Shown piece after piece: positions 1 through 7,235 of a stretch of DNA of 21,136 nucleotides (position 1 is its first letter; every line of letters starts with the position of its first letter). The notes below the pieces were generated by a model. The model worked only from the letters and a program-made list of their open reading frames with translations, searched no databases and had not been told where the DNA came from. The position numbers and the translations under genes are program-made. The stretch comes from Candidatus Heimdallarchaeota archaeon LC_3 (GTDB lineage Archaea > Asgardarchaeota > Heimdallarchaeia > Hodarchaeales > LC-3). Location: assembly GCA_001940645.1 (NCBI GenBank), contig MDVS01000121.1, positions 1 to 21,136 on the forward strand, written 5' to 3'.

Positions 1-1
1 A

Positions 2-649
2 ATCAATCCGGTTCTAGCAGTTGAACGAAGCTATAATGTTGATATAAATGACTCAGCTGAATATTTGATAGAAAAATTCCAATGGAATTCTGAATATACC
101 TTAATAGAAGAAGTAGATGCACAGATAGACGGAAAAACAGTTGTATTAGTAAAGGATTATTCTTTTCTTTTAGAAATTAAATCAGAGGGGAATAAAGCAT
201 TATTATGCAATTTGGCCGATGGTTTTGATGACTATGAAGTAATTTGTAGTAATTCGTTTTTTAATCCCTATATACCAGCATTAATACACCCTGTATATGC
301 ATCATTAGATGATTGGAAGGTATATGCTGATGGAATAGAATCAGTAAATGAGAATATAAATATAGAAATTGATTCCCAATATTATCAGGAAACAGAAGGA
401 ACAAACAATAGTGGGAAAGTAGAAAATAGGTATTTGAAATTCAATGTGCAAAAGGGGTTCCTAAAGGAATATTATTACCAGTACTATGAGGGAAATGAAT
501 TCAAAAATTATAGGGAAGTACAAATAAGACGAATGGATGAAGATACTTGGACGACAACACAGAAGATAACGACGTCGCCAGGAGGAGAATATTATTTAGT
601 GGTTCTATCAATAATAAGTATTTATTTCATAAAAAGAAGAAAGAATTAA
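2..649 (+). CDS. Cell-surface protein, C-terminal membrane anchor (5' end outside window)
   Basis: The frame is open to the left edge of the window, so this is the 3' part of a longer gene; an internal TTG at 65 is not needed as a start. The first visible residues (INPVLAVERSY) look like the end of a signal peptide with a cleavage site after the ALA-like stretch, which is inference. About 190 residues of polar, aromatic-rich sequence follow (many Tyr, Asn and Glu), with no motif I recognise. The last 25 residues hold a Ser-Pro-Gly-Gly turn, one hydrophobic helix and a basic RRKN tail, the arrangement of archaeal surface proteins held in the membrane by their C-terminus. The WD40 protein at 7870-9057 ends the same way. 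Likely an extracytoplasmic protein of unknown function. Confidence 0.7.
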   Translation: MNPVLAVERSYNVDINDSAEYLIEKFQWNSEYTLIEEVDAQIDGKTVVLVKDYSFLLEIKSEGNKALLCNLADGFDDYEVICSNSFFNPYIPALIHPVYASLDDWKVYADGIESVNENINIEIDSQYYQETEGTNNSGKVENRYLKFNVQKGFLKEYYYQYYEGNEFKNYREVQIRRMDEDTWTTTQKITTSPGGEYYLVVLSIISIYFIKRRKN

Positions 650-778
650 TATAAAAACTATAAGCTAATTGGATGAGTCAAACCACTCTTCAAGGGTCAA
701 GGAAGTTTTTTACTTAACGAATCTTATTCTTGACTATCCCCTAGCAACGATTTAGATTTTGTGATATAAAATTTATTC

Positions 779-793
779 TTTTTTTGAATTTTT
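779..793 (+). terminator. T-tract terminator candidate
   Basis: Seven T (779-785) and then five T (789-793) lie between the convergent surface-protein and vapC genes. Archaeal RNA polymerase terminates at such U-tracts without a strong hairpin. They stand about 130 nt past the stop codon, so the link to the upstream gene is only plausible. Confidence 0.25.
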
Positions 794-882
794 GTTATTT
801 AATTCACTAAAATCGCTTATAATTGTTACTTATAAATGAAACTTCAGATCAATTCTCTATGTCTAACGAAAATCTTTCCGTA

Positions 883-1422
883 TTATAATCCTTCTACTTT
901 TACTAAGACACTGGGGTCTATTACAGATATATTGAACATTTTTTTTATTTCTTTAGCTTTTTGTAATATTCCGCTGTCTCCTGTTATGAAAAAATCTACA
1001 GAATCCTCTGTAACAGTTGAAATAATTCTTGAAAGCGCAATATGGATATTGTCGAGTGTTTTCAATCCAGTTTTCGCTCCTATATTAATTGCAGTCCAAT
1101 ATGTTAATGAAATTTCTGTTTTTTGCCCACTAATGTTTACTTTCAATATATTTTTATCATTGAATATGTTAATATTTTTAATTTTTCTTACTTTTTTCAA
1201 AAATGCAAGAGAAATTAAATTTTTATTAGTAAATATACTGGAAAATTTCTCTTCCTGTCTTTTAACAACTGAAACAATCTCGCACAATCCAAATGTTGAA
1301 AAATAAGCCTTTATTTGATTATTTTCAATAGCTGAAATAATTAATACACTTTCGTTATGAAAAGGATCATCTTTTATCCATCTTGCTAACAAAACATTAG
1401 TATCAATATAAAGGATTCTCAT
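883..1422 (-). CDS. vapC: VapC-type PIN-domain ribonuclease toxin
   Basis: 179 residues with a PIN fold. The acidic metal-binding residues are all visible: D7 in YIDTN, E48 in LCEIVSVV, D124 in LKTLDNIHIA and D149 in FFITGDSG. PIN toxins of this kind cleave tRNA, rRNA or mRNA with Mg2+ or Mn2+ and are held inactive by the partner antitoxin. The ATG overlaps the antitoxin stop by 4 nt (ATGA), so the two are translationally coupled. It is somewhat longer than the usual 130-150 residue VapC, with extra helices around residues 55-100. No lesion is seen, so it is probably active. The RNA target cannot be read from sequence. Confidence 0.85.
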   Translation of the reverse strand: MRILYIDTNVLLARWIKDDPFHNESVLIISAIENNQIKAYFSTFGLCEIVSVVKRQEEKFSSIFTNKNLISLAFLKKVRKIKNINIFNDKNILKVNISGQKTEISLTYWTAINIGAKTGLKTLDNIHIALSRIISTVTEDSVDFFITGDSGILQKAKEIKKMFNISVIDPSVLVKVEGL

Positions 1423-1697
1423 CTTTCTCGATTTTCCGATATGATTTCAGCAATAGGTTTATCAAAGATCTTTTTGCTAATTTTCATTAGTTCTTCATCA
1501 GTTATTTCTGAATCAACTTCAACTTCTTCAAGTAAATCATTCATCATATCAACTTTAACAATATCGGATATACCCTTTGAAATAATATGTCTTATTGCTT
1601 CACTTCTACTAACAAAATAGCCTGAACTGACAAATTTATCAATTTGGTTTAATACAGTTTTTTCTATTCTTGTAGTCACAATTTCTTCCATTTTCAT
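1419..1697 (-). CDS. vapB: Ribbon-helix-helix antitoxin (VapB/CopG-like)
   Basis: 92 residues. The N-terminus carries the RHH pattern: a beta strand (VTTRIEKTVLNQID), then a helix and a helix with SRSEAIRHII, typical of CopG/ParD/MetJ-type dimeric DNA-binding proteins. The acidic C-terminal half (residues 50-92, rich in Glu/Asp) would wrap the PIN toxin. ATG codons at 1697 and 1691 are both possible starts. A TATA-like element and two direct repeats lie immediately upstream, which fits autoregulation by the toxin-antitoxin complex. The protein ends in ENRER; the second antitoxin in this window (6450-6719) ends in EERER before the same ATGA overlap, so the two modules are probably related. Confidence 0.85.
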   Translation of the reverse strand: MKMEEIVTTRIEKTVLNQIDKFVSSGYFVSRSEAIRHIISKGISDIVKVDMMNDLLEEVEVDSEITDEELMKISKKIFDKPIAEIISENRER

Positions 1698-1710
1698 TCA
1701 CTTTTTATAA

Positions 1711-1734
1711 TGTAAACAATTGTAAACTTAAATA
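1711..1734 (-). promoter_or_regulatory. Promoter and RHH operator of vapBC
   Basis: On the minus strand a TATA-like TATTTAAG (1734-1727) lies about 33 nt before the vapB ATG. Directly downstream are two copies of TGTAAAC (1711-1717 and 1721-1727, plus-strand reading) exactly 10 bp apart, one DNA turn, with the palindrome ACAATTGT across their junction. RHH dimers commonly bind such phased short repeats. The site lies between the TATA box and the expected transcription start, where a bound repressor would block initiation. Confidence 0.5.
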
Positions 1735-1937
1735 CATTTCGAATACAAAAATGAATTACCAAATTTTGTATGGAAAATGAGGTGTATGAAATTTTACTTC
1801 ATTAAGAACCTTTTTCAACTCTTTTTCTTGGTAGTTAAGGAGTCATGTCTTCTTTCTTCGATCACTGATAATTCCTCTTGACCACGGTGAATGATTTCAA
1901 ATCATCGGATTTTAGTAAAAACTATAATAAAAACTAA

Positions 1938-2194
1938 GAAAATATTCTAATACAAGAGGGATTTACTGATGTCTTATTGAATTAAAAAAAGGAAAGGGAA
2001 AAGCCCATGATATTGGACAAATTTTAAAGTATATCGGATGGGTTGGTGCGAAGTTAGATGGGGATGAGGATTCATTAGGAACATTAGTTGCTAACGATTT
2101 CCACAAGGAGTTAAAATATACAATATCAAAATTTGATTCAATAGGTTTGGTTCAATATAAACTACAATTTAGTTTAGAGCAATTCAAAATTTAA
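1938..2194 (+). pseudogene. Frameshifted NucS/DUF91-like PD-(D/E)XK nuclease remnant
   Basis: Two frames join into one recognisable C-terminal nuclease segment. The first reads ENILIQEGFTDVL (to about 1976). After a one-base deletion the second reads IELKKGKGKAHDIGQ and IGWVGAKL and continues to a TAA at 2192-2194. The pattern D...IELKkGkA.D..GQiL.YigWv matches the catalytic end of NucS/DUF91-type PD-(D/E)XK endonucleases: the D of TDVL, then E-L-K, then the conserved Q. The N-terminal two thirds are missing and stop codons precede the fragment. The identity rests on motif similarity only. It is a decayed gene, unless the single-base lesion is a sequencing error in an otherwise short ORF. Confidence 0.5.
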
Positions 2195-2230
2195 GGGTAA
2201 ACTAATGATTATTAATAATTTTGTTTAGCT

Positions 2231-2821
2231 TCAAGATTTGCTTGTAACAAAATCTAGAGTTTGCACAATTTCTTCAACTGCCGATTCAAACTCTCCAGTA
2301 TTATTTTGAACGATCTTTAGCAAAGAATCACTTTTTTGAGCAAAAGAAGTAGCAAAGGCTCGATTAATAACTTTATGTTCTTTAACATCTTCAAAAGATT
2401 CAATAGTTCTTTCAGGTCTATTTTTATCTAGTTTTCGCCTTCCAGAGATTTCTACTTCATGAGCATCTACTAATATAATAGCTACAGGTTTTAAAATAAA
2501 TAACATTTTATCTGTTAAACCAGACATATATCCGGCAGGTGTTTTTATTGTACAATGAGTATCTAATAAATAATTACCGTGTTCTTTAGCAATAAGTTCA
2601 GCAGTTTCAATTTGTAGTTGTTTCTGGAGTTCATGATTTAAATTTCTTATTTGATCTCGATTTTCAACCAGATTTCTCTCAATACACAAATTAAACATCT
2701 TTGTTCCAAAAGAAATTATTTTAAATGTTTTAGATCGTTTTTTATGGACTTCTTTAAGGACACTTGACTTACCTGCACCAGGGACACCTGCTATAATTAG
2801 TATTTTATTCAAACTACACAC
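2231..2821 (-). CDS. adkA: Archaeal-type adenylate kinase AdkA
   Basis: Cytoplasmic enzyme converting AMP + ATP to 2 ADP. About 196 residues, the length of the archaeal AdkA family, which is distinct from bacterial Adk. Seen: P-loop GVPGAGKSS (residues 12-20), the family stretch ISFGTKMF, the segment LVENRDQIRNL, a DTHCTIKTPAGYMSGL block that corresponds to the AMP-binding DTHxTIKTPxGYLPGL of methanogen enzymes, and EHKVINRAFA near the end. The first codon is GTG at 2821. A TTG at 2812 may be the true start because the AGGTG just upstream of it would then be a Shine-Dalgarno site at normal spacing, giving MNKILIIAG, which fits the family better. It stands alone with its own promoter and no lesion. 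This is one of few clear housekeeping genes in the window. Confidence 0.9.
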   Translation of the reverse strand: MCSLNKILIIAGVPGAGKSSVLKEVHKKRSKTFKIISFGTKMFNLCIERNLVENRDQIRNLNHELQKQLQIETAELIAKEHGNYLLDTHCTIKTPAGYMSGLTDKMLFILKPVAIILVDAHEVEISGRRKLDKNRPERTIESFEDVKEHKVINRAFATSFAQKSDSLLKIVQNNTGEFESAVEEIVQTLDFVTSKS

Positions 2822-2852
2822 CTTTTACTCATATTAATTAATAAAGCAATTA

Positions 2853-2862
2853 TTTTATAATT
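2853..2862 (-). promoter_or_regulatory. TATA box of adkA
   Basis: Minus-strand AATTATAAAA lies about 40 nt before the proposed TTG start at 2812 and places transcription start near 2830. That leaves a short leader containing the AAAAGGTG ribosome-binding sequence. Confidence 0.4.
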
Positions 2863-2940
2863 AGAATTCGTTATAATATTTGCTAGTAAATTATTTCAAT
2901 TCCGAATCAAAACTAGCCAACTTGAAACAAATATTATTAT

Positions 2941-3162
2941 TTGATTTGGTATTTTATTTGCCCAGATTATCGTAAAATAGGTTTAGGAACAAGGTTTCTT
3001 AAAGAAAGCATGTTTAGAAAATATATCGTTTACCTATCAATACTAATATTAAGGAAGTTAATTACTTCTAATTCTAAATTTTCTTCCAATTTTATCAAAT
3101 GTCAAAATGTCATTCAACAAACTAAACATATGTTAAAATATCTGAAATATCAAAATAAATAA
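2941..3162 (+). pseudogene. GNAT acetyltransferase fragment
   Basis: A 73-codon frame opening at a TTG. Its first 25 residues contain CPDYRKIGLGTRFLKES, which fits acetyl-CoA-binding motif A of GNAT N-acetyltransferases (V-x-P-x-Y-R-x-x-G-x-G-T-x-L). The beta strands before motif A and a recognisable motif B after it are absent; the rest is Lys/Ile-rich and unlike the family. A stop lies six codons upstream of the TTG. Most likely a remnant with both ends lost; translation of this piece alone would not give a working enzyme. An unrelated small protein cannot be excluded. Confidence 0.4.
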
Positions 3163-3183
3163 AATCATGATTGAGACCGATCA

Positions 3184-3212
3184 ATTATAATATAATCTCA
3201 GCAAAATGGTGA
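3184..3212 (+). promoter_or_regulatory. TATA-like element and ribosome-binding site of the DinB-fold gene
   Basis: ATTATAATATAAT at 3184-3196 is centred about 30 nt before the ATG at 3220. GGTGA (3208-3212) stands 7 nt before that ATG and complements the 16S rRNA 3' end. Together they decide the start. Confidence 0.4.
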
Positions 3213-3219
3213 AAAGACG

Positions 3220-3744
3220 ATGAATTTTCTTAATCCCATTATTCAGACTATGATTTGGGAGTTAAATCATGGATACCATGACTTATCAGGGATCTTGAAT
3301 AACCTAACAAAAGAAGAAGCCCAGTGGATGCCAACGCCAAACTCAAGAACGTTAGAAATAATTCAAAACTGGAATAAATACGGAAACGGGTGGATAAAAG
3401 AACAAATTTTGGATCCAATACCAACTATTGAATATTTAACTTTACATATAGCTCAATGTAAATTAATGTACAATGAATATGCATTCAGAGAAGCGAAACT
3501 ACAATGGAAGGAGTTAGAATGCCCAGAATGGCCAGAAAGTAAACATTATTTGAAAAAAATACAAGAAAAATTAGTGGAAAGCATTAAGGGAATATCCGAT
3601 AAGGAATTAGAAAAAAAAGTAAAAACAAATTGGGGTGATTCTTGGCCAATAAAAAAGGTCATTTTCACGCTGATTCATCACGATGCTTATCACTTAGGAC
3701 AAATAAATACAATAAGAAATTTCTATAAAATACATAACCAATAA
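3220..3744 (+). CDS. DinB-like four-helix-bundle metalloprotein
   Basis: 174 residues, the usual size for the DinB/YfiT-like superfamily. Three histidines expected to bind a divalent metal are in place: H76 in LTLHIAQCK and the pair H154/H158 in LIHHDAYHLGQI, the hallmark C-terminal motif. Family members include thiol-dependent S-transferases (bacillithiol, mycothiol) and many uncharacterised stress proteins; the substrate here is unknown. The protein is rich in Trp and Lys, has no signal peptide and is probably cytoplasmic. It is monocistronic with its own promoter. Start ATG supported by an upstream GGTGA. Confidence 0.8.
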   Translation: MNFLNPIIQTMIWELNHGYHDLSGILNNLTKEEAQWMPTPNSRTLEIIQNWNKYGNGWIKEQILDPIPTIEYLTLHIAQCKLMYNEYAFREAKLQWKELECPEWPESKHYLKKIQEKLVESIKGISDKELEKKVKTNWGDSWPIKKVIFTLIHHDAYHLGQINTIRNFYKIHNQ

Positions 3745-3947
3745 ACCTGATACTAACATTTTCAGCTAAAAAAGGTTTTATTAAATAAGCCTAGTAGAAA
3801 ATTATTGAAGTAAGATCAAAAAATCGATCTAAATTTAATTACTAAACTTATTTTTTCCTTCTAATTCAAACTAAATGGATGAAAATATTGCTTTATCTTC
3901 ATCGTTGATACGTATTCGAAAAATAAGAAAATTTTCTAATATCAATT

Positions 3948-4407
3948 TTATCTTGGCTGGTATAATGACTGTATCCCTTGAACGTCATCATTTGATAAAG
4001 CTCTCCTTTCACCAGAATACGTTGCCTCCATAATCGAACCTCATACAGTACTGTGTCTTAAACCAAGTAAATGTCCAATTTCATGCAGAGAAACAGTTTC
4101 AAGGTCTACACCATCATTAGCAGAAAGAGACCAATCCTCAAGTTCATCGAAATGACAAGCCCCAGCATATTGACCACCACAGGGAGGGAGGAAAAGCGTG
4201 AGCAAGTGTATTTCCGGGTCCATCAAATGGAGAATTATCTCCATGACGATCAGATTCCCAACTAAACGTGAAAACAGGATCATCATGGGTTTCTACGAAG
4301 TCAATAGCTATCGCACGTCGCCAGGTCATTAATGCATTTACTAATGCACTAAATTCTTGGGTCCCGGGGATATTTTCGGTAGAATTCAAAATTAAATAAT
4401 TTGTCAC
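3948..4407 (-). pseudogene. Matrixin-like (M10) metalloprotease pseudogene
   Basis: Reading from 4407 (GTG) the first frame runs through DDPVFTFSWESDRHGDN and FDGPGNTLAHAFPPS. A one-base insertion in a C-rich run near 4187-4195 moves the rest to a second frame: GGQYAGACHFDELEDWS, then the zinc site HEIGHLLGLRHS (HExxHxxGxxH). Three codons later an in-frame TGA (4041-4043) interrupts it; beyond it the same frame still reads GSIMEATYSGERRALSNDD and GIQSLYQPR to a TAA at 3948. This second part contains the Met-turn and the closing helix of the catalytic domain. The TGA is one C-to-T change from CGA (Arg). The family is a secreted zinc endopeptidase; no signal peptide or propeptide remains. Two separate lesions make an active product very unlikely. 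Confidence 0.75.
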
Positions 4408-4478
4408 TGACCTTTAATTAAAGTTTCAAAAAAAAAAAGAGAAACTACTACTACTTTTATGAGATTTAGTGATTAATA

Positions 4479-4997
4479 ATGTCCACCATAACAAAAACAA
4501 AAATTATAGAAATTAATTCTGACCGTATTTGGGAAATTATAATGGATTTCAAGAATGTCCATTATTATAATCCATATGTTGATACCGTTGATCTGATAAC
4601 AAACATTGATTCAGAGGTAGGAGCTACCCGGGTATGTCATTTTTACAATGGCATGAAGTTTAAAGAACAGATCATTGATAAGAAAAACGACGAAGTTACT
4701 ATTGAAATTTTGGAAGGGGCTCCAGGTGTAAAAAAGAATATTGCATCTTTTCTGGTAAAGTCACTTGATGAAAATAAAACTGAAGTTACCATGACCATTA
4801 ATTATACACCAAAATATGGAATCTTAGGTCGTTTAATGAGTGTGGTTATGATGAAAAAAGTATTCGGCAGAACTGCTTCAAATCTGTTAAATGGATTAGA
4901 TCATTATAGTCGGACTGGAGAAAAGATAGGGAAAGGAGGAAAACCTATAGTTGAAGCAACAGAACACAACGAAGAAAGAACTTCAATAACTAATTAA
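4479..4997 (+). CDS. SRPBCC (START/polyketide-cyclase-like) family protein
   Basis: 172 residues. The N-terminal 145 follow the helix-grip pattern: a strand (KTKIIEINSDRIWEIIMDF), a helical gap with NVHYYNPYVDTVDLI, then paired strands with GATRVCHFYNGMKFKE and EVTMTINYTPKYG, and a long C-terminal helix with two Leu-Asn turns. Proteins of this fold bind a hydrophobic ligand in a cavity; many are polyketide cyclase/dehydrase-like or lipid carriers, and the ligand cannot be inferred. The last 25 residues are a polar tail rich in Glu, Thr and Asn. No operon partner is seen. The start is an ATG directly following a TTAATA stretch, without a clear ribosome-binding site, so a leaderless or short-leader transcript is possible. 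Confidence 0.8.
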   Translation: MSTITKTKIIEINSDRIWEIIMDFKNVHYYNPYVDTVDLITNIDSEVGATRVCHFYNGMKFKEQIIDKKNDEVTIEILEGAPGVKKNIASFLVKSLDENKTEVTMTINYTPKYGILGRLMSVVMMKKVFGRTASNLLNGLDHYSRTGEKIGKGGKPIVEATEHNEERTSITN

Positions 4998-5077
4998 TCA
5001 TCATATTTATTACTAATATTCGAAATAAATTACTACTTTGATATATTCTGGAGATTATTTTGAATAAAAAATTCATT

Positions 5078-5298
5078 TTAATTATCTTTTTTTAATAAAT
5101 CTTCTATTATCTCAAAATCTTGTAAATATCTAATTTGATTAGCACAAATTTGAACAAGTCGTCCCCAATTTCTTCTACTAGCCCCAAAATATGTAAGTTG
5201 TCGCCTTAAAGTGCGGTCTACTGAAAGAGGATTTTCAGGTTTAACAACTCTTTTTTTTATAAGAAACTGCTTTGAGTCAGTTTTCCAAGAAGATTAAA
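5078..5298 (-). pseudogene. Unidentified decayed C-terminal coding fragment
   Basis: On the minus strand a frame without any ATG, GTG or TTG runs to a TAA at 5078-5080. It reads SWKTDSKQFLIKKRVVKPEN, then LRRQLTYFGASRRNWGRL and QIRYLQDFEIIEDLLKKDN. Composition and the regular helix-like spacing look like real protein, with an Arg-rich stretch that could contact nucleic acid. The frame is closed upstream inside a 55-bp tandem duplication (5254-5364). Because 55 is not a multiple of three, that duplication would itself have thrown an upstream reading frame out of phase. I do not recognise the family. Confidence 0.4.
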
Positions 5299-5364
5299 AT
5301 TGTTGATATTTTTATAAGAAACTGCTTTGAGTCAGTTTTCCAAGAAGATTAAAATTGTTGATAT
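5254..5364. repeat. Two perfect tandem copies of a 55-bp unit
   Basis: The stretch beginning TTTTTATAAGAAACTGC and ending TTGTTGATAT occurs at 5254-5309 and again, base for base, at 5309-5364 (period 55 bp). The identity of the copies points to a recent slippage or unequal-exchange duplication. It is not a CRISPR: there are only two copies and no spacers. Confidence 0.9.
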
Positions 5365-5892
5365 AAAGAAAATTCTTTTAATTTTTATCATTTCATTACC
5401 CTTTACTTTCGTAAAAACAATATTATTATTACTAAACTTTAACAAAATTTAAATAGTTTGGAACAGGAAATGAAGAAAATCTTTAGCATAACTCTCATTA
5501 AGAATGGTTCGATTTGAAATTATCAAAACATCAACATTGAGTTAGGAAATTGAACAAATATATATATTAAATCAAAATGAGTGATATTTTTATTTTTCGA
5601 TACTGGAAGCTATTGCCAAATAAACACTAACCATAAGTAAATGATTGGATATTTACTTTCAATATTTACCCATTCTAGATTATACTTTTAAGCATCACCA
5701 TCTTCCTTGGTAGAAGAAAATCATAATTTAGTTTAATATTCAGGTTAACGACAGATAATATAAATACCAGGATCAGTTGGGATATCTTTTAATTGAAGAG
5801 ATCAAGAGTTTAATAAAATTTTTCATGTTGTTACCCTTTTTCAATCCGGAATTGTTTTTGAATTGATAATAATAGAAGAAAAATAGATTTTA
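5365..5892. other. Intergenic stretch without a recognisable gene
   Basis: About 530 bp of AT-rich sequence with stops in all frames. The longest start-to-stop reading I see (from ATG at 5577, MSDIFIFRYWKLLPNKH) is 17 codons and carries no motif. No tRNA, hairpin terminator or repeat was found. It lies downstream of the second vapC. Confidence 0.5.
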
Positions 5893-6453
5893 TTAGGTAG
5901 TTTCGAGTTCAATTAATTTATTTGGAGTTATTACAATTATAGAAAGTAATTCGTTTATTTTCATTTTATTTTTTTGAATCATTTTATCAGTAGTAACAAA
6001 ATAATCGATTTTTTTGTTAAGAATATGATTTATTTGCATAATATGAGAAATATGAAGATTATCGAGAGTTTTTAACTGAGTAAAAGCTGAAATTTTTAAA
6101 GAAATAGCATAAGGTGTATAAATACTTCCATTATATGATGGAATATCTAATCGTTCTATTGTAGGTACTTCTAAAATTTCAAGATAGATTTTTTCCATTA
6201 CATAATTGAAAAATACTTCGGTTTTTTCTTCTAAGGTGAAATCTTTAATCAAATTCTTTATTTCTCTAGATAGATTTTTCTCAATGTTATCAACTTGTTT
6301 GGTAAGAACAGCTTTTAGTTCGACCAATAATAACGTTGAAGATAAACAATTTACTATTGAATTTGATAACAATTTTTTGGAATCACTATAAAAAATATCA
6401 TCAGGTTTAATAGAGGAAACAACAATATTGGTATCTATATATGCATTTTTCAT
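5893..6453 (-). CDS. vapC: VapC-type PIN-domain ribonuclease toxin (second module)
   Basis: 186 residues with the PIN active-site set: D7 in AYIDTNIVV, E45 in LLLVELKAVL, D131 in LKTLDNLHIS and D156 in YFVTTDKMI. Predicted metal-dependent RNase toxin. The ATG overlaps the upstream antitoxin stop by 4 nt (ATGA). It resembles the PIN protein at 883-1422 in length, in the LKTLDN.HI motif and in having a long helical insert between the second and third acidic residues. The two are probably paralogues, although their sequences have drifted far apart. No lesion seen. Confidence 0.85.
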   Translation of the reverse strand: MKNAYIDTNIVVSSIKPDDIFYSDSKKLLSNSIVNCLSSTLLLVELKAVLTKQVDNIEKNLSREIKNLIKDFTLEEKTEVFFNYVMEKIYLEILEVPTIERLDIPSYNGSIYTPYAISLKISAFTQLKTLDNLHISHIMQINHILNKKIDYFVTTDKMIQKNKMKINELLSIIVITPNKLIELETT

Positions 6454-6719
6454 CGTTCACGTTCCTCTGAAACAAGTTGCTCAGCATTTTTGTCTCCTGT
6501 TAGAATGAAAGAAACATTTCTTTCTTTAAAAGAATTTAAAATCTTAGCAATCTTATTTTTACTATTTTTATCGAAAAATTCAGTGGTTGACTCACTCTCT
6601 AAACCTTTCTTGATTAAATTACGTAAAGCTTCATTTCTACTTCTATATTTCTTTCTTTTAACAAGTAAATCAAGTTGAATGATTAATTCTTCCGGTAATT
6701 TAATACTTAATATTTTCAT
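6450..6719 (-). CDS. vapB: Ribbon-helix-helix antitoxin (second module)
   Basis: 89 residues. The N-terminal RHH domain is clear: strand MKILSIKLPEELIIQLDLLV, then KKYRSRNEALRNLIKKGLE, the usual CopG/NikR-like helix-turn-helix spacing. Residues 48-89 are charged and should bind the toxin. Start ATG at 6719. A TATA box centred about 26 nt upstream implies transcription starts at or next to the ATG, so the mRNA is probably leaderless; no Shine-Dalgarno site is seen. The C-terminal EERER and overlap with vapC mirror the first module. Confidence 0.85.
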   Translation of the reverse strand: MKILSIKLPEELIIQLDLLVKRKKYRSRNEALRNLIKKGLESESTTEFFDKNSKNKIAKILNSFKERNVSFILTGDKNAEQLVSEERER

Positions 6720-6733
6720 AAGTAGTCAAAAAT

Positions 6734-6749
6734 GTATAAGTATATAAAA
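6734..6749 (-). promoter_or_regulatory. Promoter of second vapBC (leaderless) with short repeats
   Basis: Minus-strand TTTTATATA (6749-6741) is centred about 26 nt before the vapB ATG, the spacing for transcription starting at the start codon. It runs directly into TATACT-TATACA, a 6-bp repeat that could be the antitoxin operator. Confidence 0.45.
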
Positions 6750-6848
6750 CTTACTAACAAATAATTAGTGGGCTAATAGAAAAAATAATGAATTTAAAAT
6801 AATTTTCAGTTGCAAAGCTTAAATTAAACATAAAAACTCCGATCGTAA

Positions 6849-7235
6849 TTAATACAATCCCGAATGATCGTGAGAACAAATAAAAGAGGATAAATAAAGA
6901 TATGGAAGTAATAATTGATGCAAACTAATGGTTTCAGAAAATCTTTTCTTAATTTCGCAAGCAATAATAATTTTTGAGTTTTCTAAGACATGATCGAGTT
7001 CAAACAAAGCCTTTTCAATATCAATAACATCATTACCGATCTTAATAGAACCACTAACTACGCCTTAAATACGGCCGCAGTGCTTAAGTTTAATTTCGGA
7101 GATATCTGGATAACAAAATCTAATGTAATGTTCAATAATACCCATACGTTGGCTGAGAAAGAAAAAGTTTTCTTCGCTCTTGGCTTCTTTGCGAAAAAGG
7201 ATAGATGAAGAACTTACAGGATGAAAATGACTTGA
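6849..7235 (-). pseudogene. Decayed minus-strand coding remnant, family unknown
   Basis: One minus-strand frame reads with protein-like composition across 129 codons, interrupted by a single in-frame TAA. Before it: SSILFRKEAKSEEN, FFFLSQRMGIIEHYIRF and YPDISEIKLKHCGRI. After it: GVVSGSIKIGNDVIDIEK, ALFELDHVLENSKIIIACE and KKRFSETISLHQ, then hydrophobic residues to a TAA at 6849. The antisense plus-strand frame (6990-7208) is also open, so strand choice is a judgement; I prefer minus because charged and hydrophobic residues are better balanced. A plus-strand ATG at 6901 starts MEVIIDAN and then stops, which could be a trace of a third PIN gene. I do not recognise the family. Confidence 0.3.

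Noticed and set aside
836..1306. Plus-strand 156-codon frame opposite the first vapC
   Set aside because: It is antisense to a PIN gene with all catalytic residues. Its composition (Phe, Ile, Leu, Ser) is that of a shadow frame.
3813..3830. Inverted repeat AGATC/GATCT with 8-nt loop as terminator or attachment site
   Set aside because: The arms are only 5 bp, which is expected by chance in AT-rich DNA, and no T-tract or integrase is present.
4041..4043. TGA as selenocysteine codon in the matrixin gene
   Set aside because: A separate frameshift upstream already breaks the gene, the family has no Cys or Sec at this site, and I see no obvious hairpin element.
5254..5364. Possible CRISPR array
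   Set aside because: Only two copies, directly abutting, with no spacer between them and no cas gene nearby.
5508..5518. GGTTCGATTT resembling a tRNA T-loop
   Set aside because: No matching T-stem, anticodon arm or acceptor stem can be built around it.
6901..6927. MEVIIDAN start of a third PIN gene
   Set aside because: The frame stops right after eight residues and no other PIN motif follows in any frame, so the evidence is too short to annotate.
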